Of a DNA stretch of 56,807 nt, positions 24,801-33,000 are shown piece by piece; the stretch's first letter is position 1; every line of letters begins with the position of its first letter. Origin of the DNA: Odoribacter lunatus (GTDB lineage Bacteria; Bacteroidota; Bacteroidia; Bacteroidales; Marinifilaceae). The translations under genes were made by a program, and so were the position numbers. A model generated the notes under the pieces. The model was not told the origin of the DNA, made no database searches, and worked only from the letters and a program-made list of their open reading frames with translations. Where the stretch lies: contig NZ_CALPCZ010000016.1 of the NCBI RefSeq assembly GCF_943193135.1, forward strand, positions 1 through 56,807, read 5' to 3'.

Positions 24801-27800
24801 CTTCACGGGTATAAGCCTCCTCGATTCGGAAAACAACCTCCACACCTGTGCATACAACCGTATCAATGTCATTAAATCGAACATTATCCGTACTATAAGA
24901 TAATATATAACGGACTCCTGATTGAAAACCGCTCAACTTCAACTGAGGTTCGCTGTTCTTCTGCACGCACAGCAAACCGCCCGGCAGTAAAGCATATTCC
25001 TCCGGAGTCTCATAAAGTTCTATCCAAACGCTGTCCTTCTGCGTAATGGCAGCACTCTTCACTTCCAATATCAACCAACCGTCCGAAGTACGGGAATAAT
25101 TGCGTAACGACTGGGTTCCCGCCAACATTCCGGTTTCATCTTTCCATTTATATTCATAAACTCCGGTGCCGCCGTCGGCCCATGCATACAAATCTATATC
25201 CGCACCCCGGCAAGCCTTCAGCGTATCCACTGAAGTTATCTTATCCGGCTTCCGGATGTCGCACGTCAGCTTTTCGCTCTTCACAATCACGCTTACCGTA
25301 GCCGTTGCTACACAGGCGCTGTAATCCTGCACCCGAACGATATAATCCTGACGCTCCGTAACAGGCAGAGTCGTCGGTGTCCGCAACGTATCCTGTCCGG
25401 CTACCAGCTTCTCCGCAGGAGACCAGGTTACCGAAATCTTCCCTTCCTGACCGGTAACGGTGATCGGCAGCTGACACTGTTCTCCGTTCCAGAGAATATG
25501 CTCCTCCGGATTGCCCACCACCTTTAAACGGCTCATCCTGAACACAGCCGTATCCGAAAGGGCAGTCCGACAATGTTCCCGTGTCGTATCTTCCGCCACA
25601 GCGTAATAACTCTTGTCCTCCAAAGGCACCTTCAACAATATGGCGCCTCCGTTCCCCATCGTATCCAGATACTCTGCTTTCGGAGACTCCCTGTATACCC
25701 TGTATAAATAAGCCGGATTGGTATTCTTAATCTCCACCTGAGCCAACCCCGACTGATTCTCACAATAAATCATACCCCCCTGTACCGAGGTCGAGAGAGG
25801 TGGCTGCTGCGTCATGACTTTCTGATTTCCCATCTCCCGTCGACATCCCCATTGATTTATCCCCTCCACATAATACACGCCTTCTTCCACTTCCGTCCAG
25901 TTGCTTACATAAGCCCCCGGACGATAAAGTCCGTCCTGACGATAAAGAGCATATTTCGTATTCGGATCCACAGCCGATAACTCCAATGCCACATCCGTCT
26001 TCACATTGGCACAATAAACACTGTCATTATTCCGTGCGCGCAAATCATACGCCGTCGGCAGATCATGCTCGTCCACTTTTACGATATTCAACATATCGAC
26101 ATGACAACCGGTCGTCACATTCGTGGATCTCACCTTATAATCACCCGCCGGTACATTTTTCCACACAATCGTATCTCCCGTACCCTTTATCTTATTCAGA
26201 TAAGGTACCCAGTCTGCACCGTCCTGTTTATATAAGGTATATTCAATCTCTACATCCAGCTCACTCTTCGTAAGCGCCAATGTTGCCTGATGCTGTTCCT
26301 TACAGAAATGTTCCTTGATAAACAACTCGTATTTAGCAGGCAACGGATACTCCGTAATCACCACATCCCCAGGCATCCGGTAGGTACATCCGCTGACATA
26401 ACGCGTATCCTCCGCCATCACATAATAGGTTCCGCCCATCAACCCGGTAAACTCGATAAAACCTCCCGGCGTCTTCAAATCCCTGCCGTGAATTTTAGTA
26501 ACCAGGACATTCGGTTCCTTATATAAATAATACAGCGTATTCGTATCCGATCCCATCAAAACCCCGGTCAAGCCATCCCGATCCCCCGCACAGACTTCAT
26601 TCGTCAACGAATTAAGCTCGAAACGGAATGTATCCGGATGGCTCACTTTGATTTGAGCGCAAGCGACTTCACCACCGCAACGATTTTGTATTTCGCAGCA
26701 ATACATGCCGGCGGTATCGGTTTTGACATTGTTCAAACGAATCGTGTTCGAAAAACCGTCCGCCACGATCTTGGCATTGTGCGTCCATATATATCGTATC
26801 GGAGCCGTTCCGGAGGTAGATACCGTCAACGCCTGATCGGCACCGTCACACAAAACCAGATCCGTATACCCGGACAAATCTTTAACGAAATGGGCGGGAC
26901 GGTCTATCACCAGCCGCGCCGTTTCACTGAATGCACTCGCTCCACACTCATTATAAGCCTGTATCCGGTACCCGCCTTCATCCTCGGGCAAAATCCCAAG
27001 GATAGACAAAGCTGATGCCGTGCTTCCTTCTATTCTTCCGGCAATATCCGATACGGCTCTTCCGTCACGAAACCAACGGACACTGTCAACCCGGGCACTT
27101 CCCAGCTCCACCTTCAGATTCAGTGTATCTCCCTGACAATAAAAATCCTTGATATAAGGACAATCCAGAATCTTAGGCCTTTCCTTGACTACGATCGTAT
27201 GAACCGGTCCGTCCACAACAGGACACGTATTGCTGACCCGGCATACATAATTTCCCGCATGGGAAGACGCCGCCCGGTTTATATTATAATAAGGTACCTT
27301 GACTCCTGTAGAAACACCATTTTTATACCATTCATATTTCAATTCTGAAAATGAACCGGAAGCCTGACACTTCAACTGCAGATTTTCATCTTCACACAAG
27401 GCAATCGTATCAGAGATTCCTTCCACCACCGGAGGCGTTTCCACCCTCAACTCAATAAATCCCAGCGTATCGCGTCCGCATCCGTTGTCCACCTCCCACA
27501 CATAATTTCCTTCATCCTCTTTCGTCAGGTGATCCAGTACGATCTTCGAACCTCCGACGATAGAATAATCCGGTAAATATTTGATCGGATAATCACTGAT
27601 AACCTGCTTAACTTTAGTCAAAGAATACCGCACCTTGCCTCCTCCGGTAACCTGAATGGCAAACTCCGCCTGCCCGTCGACACAGGCTACGATCCTTTTC
27701 TTCGTCGCATCATCGCGTACAATCTTTACCGGCATATTGACCGGAACAAATACGCTGTCGCGGGTATCGCCGCATTCGTTATGGATATTTACCAGATAAA

Positions 27801-30054
27801 CTCCTTCATCCGATTTGTTTTGCAACAGAAGTTTCAGATAAGGCTGGTTATAGACGGCGGTATCTTTCAGTAATTTATACTTCCTCGTCACCGTATCCAC
27901 CTTATACCACGAGTACTTCATCTCTTTCCCCTGAGGATCCATCGCCGCTACATTCAGATGGGTGGAGTCATGTCCGTCCACGCACTGATCCCATTCCCGG
28001 TTCAGTCCGGACTTCAATACGGGCACGCCTCCCACACTGAGCGAAAACGTATCGGTCGTCACGCTCCCGCACGCATTCTCGATCCGGCACAAATACACGC
28101 CATTATCCTCCATCAACAACTTGTCAAACGTCAGCCTTCCCGTTTCCCAACCGGAAATCTCCCGGTCTGCAGCAGGCACGAACTCTTCGAACAATTTGGT
28201 CCTGTCATTGAATTTCTGCCAGATATATTTCAGGGAACTACCTTCGGCTTTCACCCACAACTCCGCACCCGTAGCCAGACAACTCGCTTCGGAACGATTC
28301 TGCTCCACAATCGACGGCGGATTGCAAGAGCGGTCGAAACCATCCTGCACACCACCCTGATTCGCACGTCCCCGTTTCACGTAAACTTTACATTTATCCG
28401 AAGCTTCACACCCTTCATTCACCATTCTCACGCTAACCTCCATCGTTTCCCGGATAGACGGATATACAAACGGATTAAGATCCTCGAAAACATTCCCCGC
28501 TGCACTCCAGATCAATTTAGCCTCAGAGGGGACATCGACAGACAACTCCAACGTATTTCCTTCAGAAATATACACATAGTCCGGCAAATCCACTACCGGA
28601 CGGTAAGAAATTACATCAATTGTCGTATCACTGACGCATCCGTCATTGTTTACCTTCACCGTATAAACGGTATTCTTATCAGGCGATACCCTTACAAACG
28701 GCTGATTGGGATTGCTAACGATGCCTTCTCCGCTCCAGCTGTAAGTATAGACATCCCCCGCCTCTTTTCCCGCTTCCGATGCCGACGCATTCAACATAAC
28801 CGAATCTCCGTAACAAACCAGTTTCGGAGATTCCGGACTGCCGATTACAGCTACGGGCAATTTTTTAATCTTCAATTCCACCGTATCCGAATAAAAAACT
28901 TTTCCGGACGAAACATCGGTCAATTTGCAATAATATCTTCCTCTCGCACCCAGACCCGCTTGCGAAATGATTAAAAGAGAAGTGTCTCCCAATATATCAT
29001 TCCCTCCCACTTTACGCCATTCATAATCAAAAACATAGGTACCTTCGTAATCGATGGAAAAACGCGCCGTTTCTCCCTCGCAAATGATTCCCGAACTATT
29101 GATATTCTCTATATGAAAAGTATGATCCGAACGGTCGAATCCGTCCTGAATGCCTCCCTTATATCCCCGACCGCGTTTGAAATATACCATTCCGCTGGAT
29201 CTGGCGACACATCCCCGGTCCGTCACCGTTACCTCCACGGCCGTTGTCCGGTTGATACCGTTGAATACCAGCGGATTCATATCCGGTATATTCACATCCC
29301 CGACCTTCCACGCCAATGCGCCCGTAGAGGATACCCCCTCCGGTTCCAACTGCAGCGGCATGCCCTCTGTCAAATAAATCACATCCGGAATATGCACTTC
29401 CGGTTTATACACCTCCATCTCAAACGACGCTTCCGCCAGACACCCGCTGTTATTCACCGTAACGATGTATTTCGCGGATTCCTTCGGCTTCACCGTAATC
29501 ATCGTCTCATTGGCATTCCCCGATATATCGGGTCCTTTCCAAGAATAAGCATAGACATCTTCTTTTTCTTTGTCATCTTCCGAAGCCACGGCGTTCAAAA
29601 CCGTCGAGTCTCCGTAACATTGCATGTAGGGAGCCGTCGGTGTAGCTATCAAGGCTGTCGGACGTTTCGTTATTTTCAATTCGACGGTATCCGAATAACG
29701 GACAGCCCCCGACCGGACATCTGTCAGACAACAATAATACCTTCCCCGATGAGCGGTTGTTACTCCGGCAATTTTCATCACGGCCGTATCGGACCAACTT
29801 TCCCGGCTATCCCCCAGTTTCTTCCATTTGAAATCGCAGACGTACGTTCCATCGTAACCGACGGAAAACACCGCCGTATCCCCTTCGCACAAAATCGTCG
29901 GCGCTTTTACCTTTTCGATGACAAAGCTATGGGGAGACCGGTCCTGTCCATCCCCGAAAGCCCCTTTAAAACGGCTGCGGGTATAGACATAGTTCTGAGC
30001 AGAGACTCCGCTCCACAGCAGCAAAAAGAATACTATTGAAACATAAATCTTCAA
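15862..30054 (-). CDS. Giant secreted Ig/repeat protein, copy 2 (4730 aa)
   Basis: The start codon is TTG. An in-frame TAA lies 6 bases upstream and no ATG precedes the signal peptide (KIYVSIVFFLLLWSGVSAQ). The mature part begins with RFKGAFGDGQDRS. I count about 12 N-terminal Ig-like domains (to residue ~1145), with linkers RGRGYKGGIQDGFDRS (~298) and RANQGGVQDGFDRS (~564). About 24 repeats of ~85 residues follow (~1145-3485), broken at ~1515-1690 by two PKD/Ig-like domains, and then about eight Ig-like domains to ~4200. The tail ends with DLNFDGEVEW and DWNIVKRNRNKY, an EF-hand or dockerin-like motif. I see no Por-type (type 9) sorting domain and no LPXTG. The gene starts 13 bp after the FGE-like gene, which implies translational coupling. 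The protein is probably cell-surface or extracellular; its ligand and role are unknown. Confidence 0.93.
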   Translation of the reverse strand: MKIYVSIVFFLLLWSGVSAQNYVYTRSRFKGAFGDGQDRSPHSFVIEKVKAPTILCEGDTAVFSVGYDGTYVCDFKWKKLGDSRESWSDTAVMKIAGVTTAHRGRYYCCLTDVRSGAVRYSDTVELKITKRPTALIATPTAPYMQCYGDSTVLNAVASEDDKEKEDVYAYSWKGPDISGNANETMITVKPKESAKYIVTVNNSGCLAEASFEMEVYKPEVHIPDVIYLTEGMPLQLEPEGVSSTGALAWKVGDVNIPDMNPLVFNGINRTTAVEVTVTDRGCVARSSGMVYFKRGRGYKGGIQDGFDRSDHTFHIENINSSGIICEGETARFSIDYEGTYVFDYEWRKVGGNDILGDTSLLIISQAGLGARGRYYCKLTDVSSGKVFYSDTVELKIKKLPVAVIGSPESPKLVCYGDSVMLNASASEAGKEAGDVYTYSWSGEGIVSNPNQPFVRVSPDKNTVYTVKVNNDGCVSDTTIDVISYRPVVDLPDYVYISEGNTLELSVDVPSEAKLIWSAAGNVFEDLNPFVYPSIRETMEVSVRMVNEGCEASDKCKVYVKRGRANQGGVQDGFDRSCNPPSIVEQNRSEASCLATGAELWVKAEGSSLKYIWQKFNDRTKLFEEFVPAADREISGWETGRLTFDKLLMEDNGVYLCRIENACGSVTTDTFSLSVGGVPVLKSGLNREWDQCVDGHDSTHLNVAAMDPQGKEMKYSWYKVDTVTRKYKLLKDTAVYNQPYLKLLLQNKSDEGVYLVNIHNECGDTRDSVFVPVNMPVKIVRDDATKKRIVACVDGQAEFAIQVTGGGKVRYSLTKVKQVISDYPIKYLPDYSIVGGSKIVLDHLTKEDEGNYVWEVDNGCGRDTLGFIELRVETPPVVEGISDTIALCEDENLQLKCQASGSFSELKYEWYKNGVSTGVKVPYYNINRAASSHAGNYVCRVSNTCPVVDGPVHTIVVKERPKILDCPYIKDFYCQGDTLNLKVELGSARVDSVRWFRDGRAVSDIAGRIEGSTASALSILGILPEDEGGYRIQAYNECGASAFSETARLVIDRPAHFVKDLSGYTDLVLCDGADQALTVSTSGTAPIRYIWTHNAKIVADGFSNTIRLNNVKTDTAGMYCCEIQNRCGGEVACAQIKVSHPDTFRFELNSLTNEVCAGDRDGLTGVLMGSDTNTLYYLYKEPNVLVTKIHGRDLKTPGGFIEFTGLMGGTYYVMAEDTRYVSGCTYRMPGDVVITEYPLPAKYELFIKEHFCKEQHQATLALTKSELDVEIEYTLYKQDGADWVPYLNKIKGTGDTIVWKNVPAGDYKVRSTNVTTGCHVDMLNIVKVDEHDLPTAYDLRARNNDSVYCANVKTDVALELSAVDPNTKYALYRQDGLYRPGAYVSNWTEVEEGVYYVEGINQWGCRREMGNQKVMTQQPPLSTSVQGGMIYCENQSGLAQVEIKNTNPAYLYRVYRESPKAEYLDTMGNGGAILLKVPLEDKSYYAVAEDTTREHCRTALSDTAVFRMSRLKVVGNPEEHILWNGEQCQLPITVTGQEGKISVTWSPAEKLVAGQDTLRTPTTLPVTERQDYIVRVQDYSACVATATVSVIVKSEKLTCDIRKPDKITSVDTLKACRGADIDLYAWADGGTGVYEYKWKDETGMLAGTQSLRNYSRTSDGWLILEVKSAAITQKDSVWIELYETPEEYALLPGGLLCVQKNSEPQLKLSGFQSGVRYILSYSTDNVRFNDIDTVVCTGVEVVFRIEEAYTREGYYTVRAEYPHGVITCVVPMKDTVEVRKGAEIFTLTGDREYCEGSVERDTILLAYAERNVVYSLYRETPNQLLQTLSGENQALVFAGNFGNGTYFVTAKQGICTDTMSGKVNIVRNSSPADLGIREKGSYCEGSYPSKISVRGGKAGVEYVLMRRNFGVGDTEVARLTGPGNLTFSGPTDEGEYYIVAYGQNGCERIFKDRVYLAGTLTDVNVDGNRKYCDTESGYTGLLRITNPQDGVNYRILTSTGGVVGSFDSVTNVAAFFRGVLAEGNYKIQAVAGSCSLDLVQTVKIERQSLPANASIYSPYTLCSGNGQLAMNVVSSVGYQYTLFRDSSGVMTQMDSKAGTGGTLYLGRYDQIGDYYIEVAYPSLGCAWTLSDKYHIDQALKDFSVLGDTVYCASEAGVVISMDSTENNVTYVLQKWDKVYGEYKDVDRLTGRGMPVAFKGYYPEGMYRVKAVRGCEKMMRNELEVRSKAAPADSTLLVLDGNGCVDSTFVIRLDKSEPDVVYTLYYNGTQVDNTLSGQDLYWTVDKAKKGTYKVTANKEGCVYVFPKHIEIGDLPFIHPLHGDTLLCANLYGELYMTDWDREATYILYDEKKEEIAQGAESAGKLYFVSVPVGVVYPVAARGNCKVTGESFTVDSIPIPELSSDNWSVSECVKRGEGVIAISGMVDTLRYVLTTASGREIMDYKGEKSDTVFRDLIFDHYCLVAEDERSHCRSEELCATINESVTDDSLAGDFSYCAGEAGAVLYLSGTHRGMVYQMLTLEGDLIEEIPGGESRFSKNYGKGKYLFRKERAGIIGECFAVDTVTIDSFAYPLADIAVEIVGGTDYLCENGGYGVKLVNSESGFEYQLIKDPGAQSEVYVDTAVGTGGELVFQKVLREKGFYKVYAQSPGGKCGLYLDTAFRVYAAPRAITAEGCSYCSAVGELDSCSIKVSGLTSGVRYVLNGISVADTLYGPGRGVFHACSAGGYVITGEDLGTSCKDIVAEVSITAMPKPKVFAVTPVCGASGEIGTLNGSEGDTVTYYLYRDGIRCGVPVKGTGGNISFGVYSDPGVYKIKAVSDRGCESWMADSATLFESLSVCDWVKEGYYCQNGLTGVTVKYGCSSLGWNYYLLKSTVWSSDTLKGTGGELSWTTIDGNRILSAGKYDLYAGNACEIHLLKSITIEENPLPAEMKLKGKDEAICSGTGVDIILSGSQPAVHYQLMYVNSGVETELKNLAGVGGELYFGEYSAIGQYIVYAVVDSSGCRAKMDDKMFYPGSVPEVKKISGTDLCLNGTSAAEMNVCVTAPLQADVDYILYFSGLKEDGARDTLHSGTSDLCFETQRDTGCYYVVAKDVATGCEKTMEGRYCMGLPPSQYNVVKTKDTVKLCRGEEYCIRLDGSDVGVKYVLMRDGMQQGEPAIGNGMDIEVGCVTESGVYKVKAYAGNDCWQIMKDSVLVYVNELQGMFLQKQFSYCSLGAGVVLGVKQPTNEQCRYILKSPEGVVLEERNGDAEGKGFEFTVAGAQQTEGYYEIGVLNPAGCLRIDSVEVKINPLPTPYVLGASNGDWLCVNGTVEMYMDSTQTGVEYHLYRKNAGDADKEIGWKYGNDGHLNVATVNQPGVYYVEAVDYTTGCKNSMLNLFQLKQADTVRIFKLEGIKTGYCYNDLEKGSLRLLSSAAGVEYELFRDGVSTGEVKLGDGGVLVWEGLEGQPCSNKVNVTDAGYLYEVRARDTLTGCEAWMSGKVGIVEESDPSVTAWHPNKDLMTCQGKDVKFSLSATGCNLNYLWKRDETVVKDSTEEFYNIDEVSATDFGYYHCEISNSCGVVSTPPVQLKVRDSLFYLKRMEDKAVCGNVGESVMLTGYIQNGSSYEWYRLDDATPLSYSEWYKIRSVRPEDAGVYIFKAENECGQLTDTMELKVDADPSNEPVVFRTDTICAGTSYLLRVVSPDTVKWYRDGLYIGVTGNDLPLSSVRPEDEGLYTVKIVNACAPAGKTIPVAQLYVDDTIRVISLRPSELVCENATVDLYIRTSPEKRVSYVWETGGVVIARDRNTYRTPPLNSDEPVYTYFVNYRNKCTNNTATIRLSVSNRLEYEDPVPQVLMCAGEGRDAAIFVSHPSTLIASYQWYWQEMTEGSVPVKLDGEVYDTLYVGASTKNIGFYYCEIGKVCNPVTTQSCWVRVDTVPELQGSLPATDTTCENAVYRWELAATGGGLVYEWNFLLKDGSVEKYSYENASLSSTGYYEMNRVGAKYDSCQVFCRVFNDCGEVYSDTMSLCVKAAPRVELTPADTTICEFASVVLEAKLQSGEYPWRYGYSLNGAEIQERNCESEIDTLPYDGAGSYRIEWIETGGCRVVGLSGGTEVKVLPTTKVHLVRENSVDTICDADTLYFRMVIEGGVGPWEIGFRNQDGSEATESGLTYPFTFSGREKLFGVPVYEDTYYFIDTIRDLGAADVCPAFIGDTVEIAVEDILPITFRTIYDTHVGSCRVISLDSLLAPAPAGGQFYVNGEVADSLWQPRGPLDTISYRLRSERGCNNEHRLIFAVDTLPWGRITLADVACGSTNEELLIQLYPGSQAFELSLKQSRYKNGGGLPIVTDRQISLTEADGGVFREAINWGLVDGADSCLVYEITDIRDSHGCSMNTDMPEEAKDTLLRSTIVWHQHLVMEVRTRYKTDTAWHIGSRDLNMCKGDSVEVQVSMLTEVPVWHLPNIGIENIHSSDTVVYLKEEGEYFFSADDSVCGMNSSADTLVISFAQDAYLRGKLWLEGPYDNSNGQMWSAIGKQLRLPARSSLPLLPADVELIDRITLEFRTGTNTDSVALLGGDSRVVITDTCYLASNGRLVDRFTGDTLIRIRNIYDLLDNHYYVAVRHRNHLGVMTASAIELTSKKQGAPMIDFTRSSMIYSRDGKPRNHMTALPKGNGWMLSAGELNDNMLITVFDPNVITLEDISLTGSNKSYDLLHDLNFDGEVEWPGWGNSSTSTTDWNIVKRNRNKYSEIR
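19594..26622 (-). repeat. Array of ~24 protein repeats of ~85 residues in giant copy 2
   Basis: I counted four repeats, then two PKD/Ig-like domains, then 20 repeats. Typical unit: YC near the start, GV.Y.LYR, GTGG.L.F, G.Y.VKA, then GC...M. The repeats are well diverged from one another, unlike a recent DNA-level expansion. Boundaries are approximate. Confidence 0.78.
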
Positions 30055-30067
30055 CGGACCTTATTTA

Positions 30068-33000
30068 TTACTTCGTCAAACGTTTTAAATACTGCAATAC
30101 CACCATTCCGTTATTTCCGGGAGTAGAAGTCTTTCCACTGGCCAAAGAAATTACACCGACACCGTAAGTTCCTGTCGAATAACCCGCAATCGTCGTTCCG
30201 ATCTGAGTAGGCCTGTTCTGGATATTACCAGTATAGGTTTTCCCCATAATACAGATACTCCGGTTTATATATCCCGAACCTCCGGCAGCAGGTCTTCCAT
30301 CCCCTGTCGTAGTTCCTCCTCCGTAATATCCATCACCGCCACCACCACAGTCATTTCCTGTATTAGTATCCGCATGTGCCCCTTGCAAATATCCTCCCTT
30401 ACGAGGTCCACCTCCTGCTGTCTGCGTTCCGCCGGTTGAATAACCGCCGGTTGAATTCTGCCCCGATAAACCGCCACCTGCTCCTGAATGTCCCGCATAC
30501 CCAGCATTTCCTCCGCCTCCTCCGGCAATAGCAATAAGATTATTTCCACTTACAAATCTTACCTGGGAACGTCCACCACCACTACCGGCACTTACGTCAC
30601 CTCCCTGTCCGATACCTCCGTTCGGATAAGCAGCAGCCGACCTTGCACTACGATTCCCTGAACGTCCGCCTTGACCGACGATTACCCCCACTTGTCCTCC
30701 CACAGGGAAAAGAACATCTGTATATCCTCCCGCTCCCGACCACCAAGTATTGGCAGTATATGCACCGCCACCACCACTCGCGCCGATCAAATACGCCCTG
30801 ATATGAGTAGCCGTTGCCGGCACACTTGCAGTTTCCTCACTTCCTCTATACAAGAATTGCTGTTTTCCGACCTCCTCATAAGGATATATCTCCATCGCCT
30901 TTTTGTTGCCGTCGCATACCCCCGAATAAGAAGCGTAATACACGCCAGCATCATTTAAGGTAAATGAGGGTATGGTCAACGTTGCCGAGTTGGTTTTGGC
31001 TCCATTGGGATGTGTCCAAACATACATAGCCCCGGAAGGTCCCGCAGGCATCGTAAGTGTCAATGTTTGCCCGATAATCGCGATAGCGGCGTCATCCTCC
31101 AGTGCAGGAGCAGCAAAAACTGCCGGAATAATAATCTTTACCGTATTGGAAAACAATTCCCCTACAGCACACATGGCCTTTCTCTTAAATAAAACCGTTT
31201 TGGGAGATGCCGCCGTATTTTTTATTCCATTGTTCACCAAAGTCAGAGCATTACTCCCTTCCAATACCGTCCAGCTTGTCCCGTTATTCTCACTCATATA
31301 CCAAGAATACGTGGTCTTGCCAATGGTTTTTTCCGCAGCTCCTCCCCCGATCGTAAAAGCAACCCCGCTGCAGACAGTATCCTGCTCCAAACCATTTTCT
31401 CCATAAATCCGGCCGGCAGTAAAACCGGTCGTATTAAGAATCGACCGGGCTCCTCTGAATCCGACAGAACTGTCACGTGTAGTTACTGCCGCAAAATAAT
31501 TACCTAACGCATACGTACGATCCGATGTGCGAAGTAGTGTATCCCCGGAGGGGAACCCCCCCCCTCGCACTGCAAACGCTGTATTAGCATTGGGCCAATA
31601 ACTCGTGGATACATCCGTTCCGGCTGTTGTAATATATCCGTCACCATGCGAATAAGTCACATTATTAGCAATAAAAGAGGACCCTGCCGACTGAGCATTA
31701 TAACACATCTCCCACAGATTCCCGCTCATTTCCATCAATCCCCAGTAAGTGGCTCCCGCCTCCTGCTGGTTCGTACGGGAAGTCGCGAACGCCCCGCTCC
31801 GAAGCGGACCGCCAACTCTCCCTCCGGCGTTCACATTCATTTTATAATCATAAGGCGTTTCCCGCTCCGTCTTGCTTGCATTCAAATCGCTCTCCGAGCG
31901 AACCTTATTGACGCCGGTATTGGTATTCCAGGCAAATTCCCCCTTATCCGGAATTTGCGGATAAGGACGTCTGCACGCTTTTTCATACTCCAGCTCACTC
32001 ATCGGACGCAATCCGCTCCAGTCGCAATAAGCCAGCATGTCCGCCGGACTAAGATAATTACATGCCAGAGTCTGCCCGTCATCTTCCGAATAAAATTTAT
32101 TGTCCGGATTCAGATTATTGCCGAATACAGCCGGAGCATTGGGTTCTTTCATCATCAAAAAAGCGATGCCGTTCCGGCAATTCGGCTGTTTTAAACTTCC
32201 GAAAACATAATCCCCCTTGAGCATTTTCTCAAAATTGGTATTCGCCACCCGGTTTTTTTGCTGCACCAAAGTCAATGAATTCAAAAACTCGACATACTGC
32301 TCCTGGCTCACCTCATACTTCATCAGATAATATCCCTGATATCCTTTGGGATAATTCACTGAAAGCGTTATCCCGCTATTCACCAAATACAACGGATCTT
32401 CCGAACTGATTCTTAAACTCCCTCCCTCCGGAGCTGAAAAAAGATTCTCTTCCGTCATGGCAACATTCTGCATAATAATATTGCTTGAAGGGAAATACAA
32501 ACGATAATACCGGTAATTCCCCGGATTGGATACCCTGATGGAATGCTGTACCGGATAAGACGTCGCCTCCGCTTTCCACAACGTGCGATCAACATAGGAA
32601 AGAACCGTCCAGCGCGAATTGTCATTCGATCCCTCCAATCTCCACGTTGTCCCAGGGTTATAAGCAGATGGATAAGACGTCGAAACGCTTACTCCAAAAA
32701 ACAGCACCTTTTTGGGAGACTTGAAATCTATCGCCCACCAGCTCGGAGAGGTTCCGGAATACCACGAATTCACACTCGGTCTGTAAGTAGCATAATCTAT
32801 CCGTTTCGCTATATTGCTGGGAGTAGACCCCTCGGATGAATTATTGGCGGTAATTGTATAACTCGTCGTAACGATATCCGACTCTGCAGGAATAACTCCG
32901 TAGAAATTCGTTTCCTGTGAAAAAAAAGAATTATTTGAATACCCATCTCCCAATACATACTCCCCGAAAGGCACATAGACCATTTCCACCGCATAAGCCG

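Noticed and set aside
19594-26622. CRISPR or DNA-level tandem repeat
   Set aside because: The repeats are visible only in the protein; the DNA units are diverged and there are no constant repeats with spacers.
27958-30039. Long plus-strand open frames (338 and 308 codons) opposite giant copy 2
   Set aside because: They lie wholly antisense to a clear coding frame, are rich in Arg/His/Ile as expected of a shadow frame, and show no domain or signal peptide.
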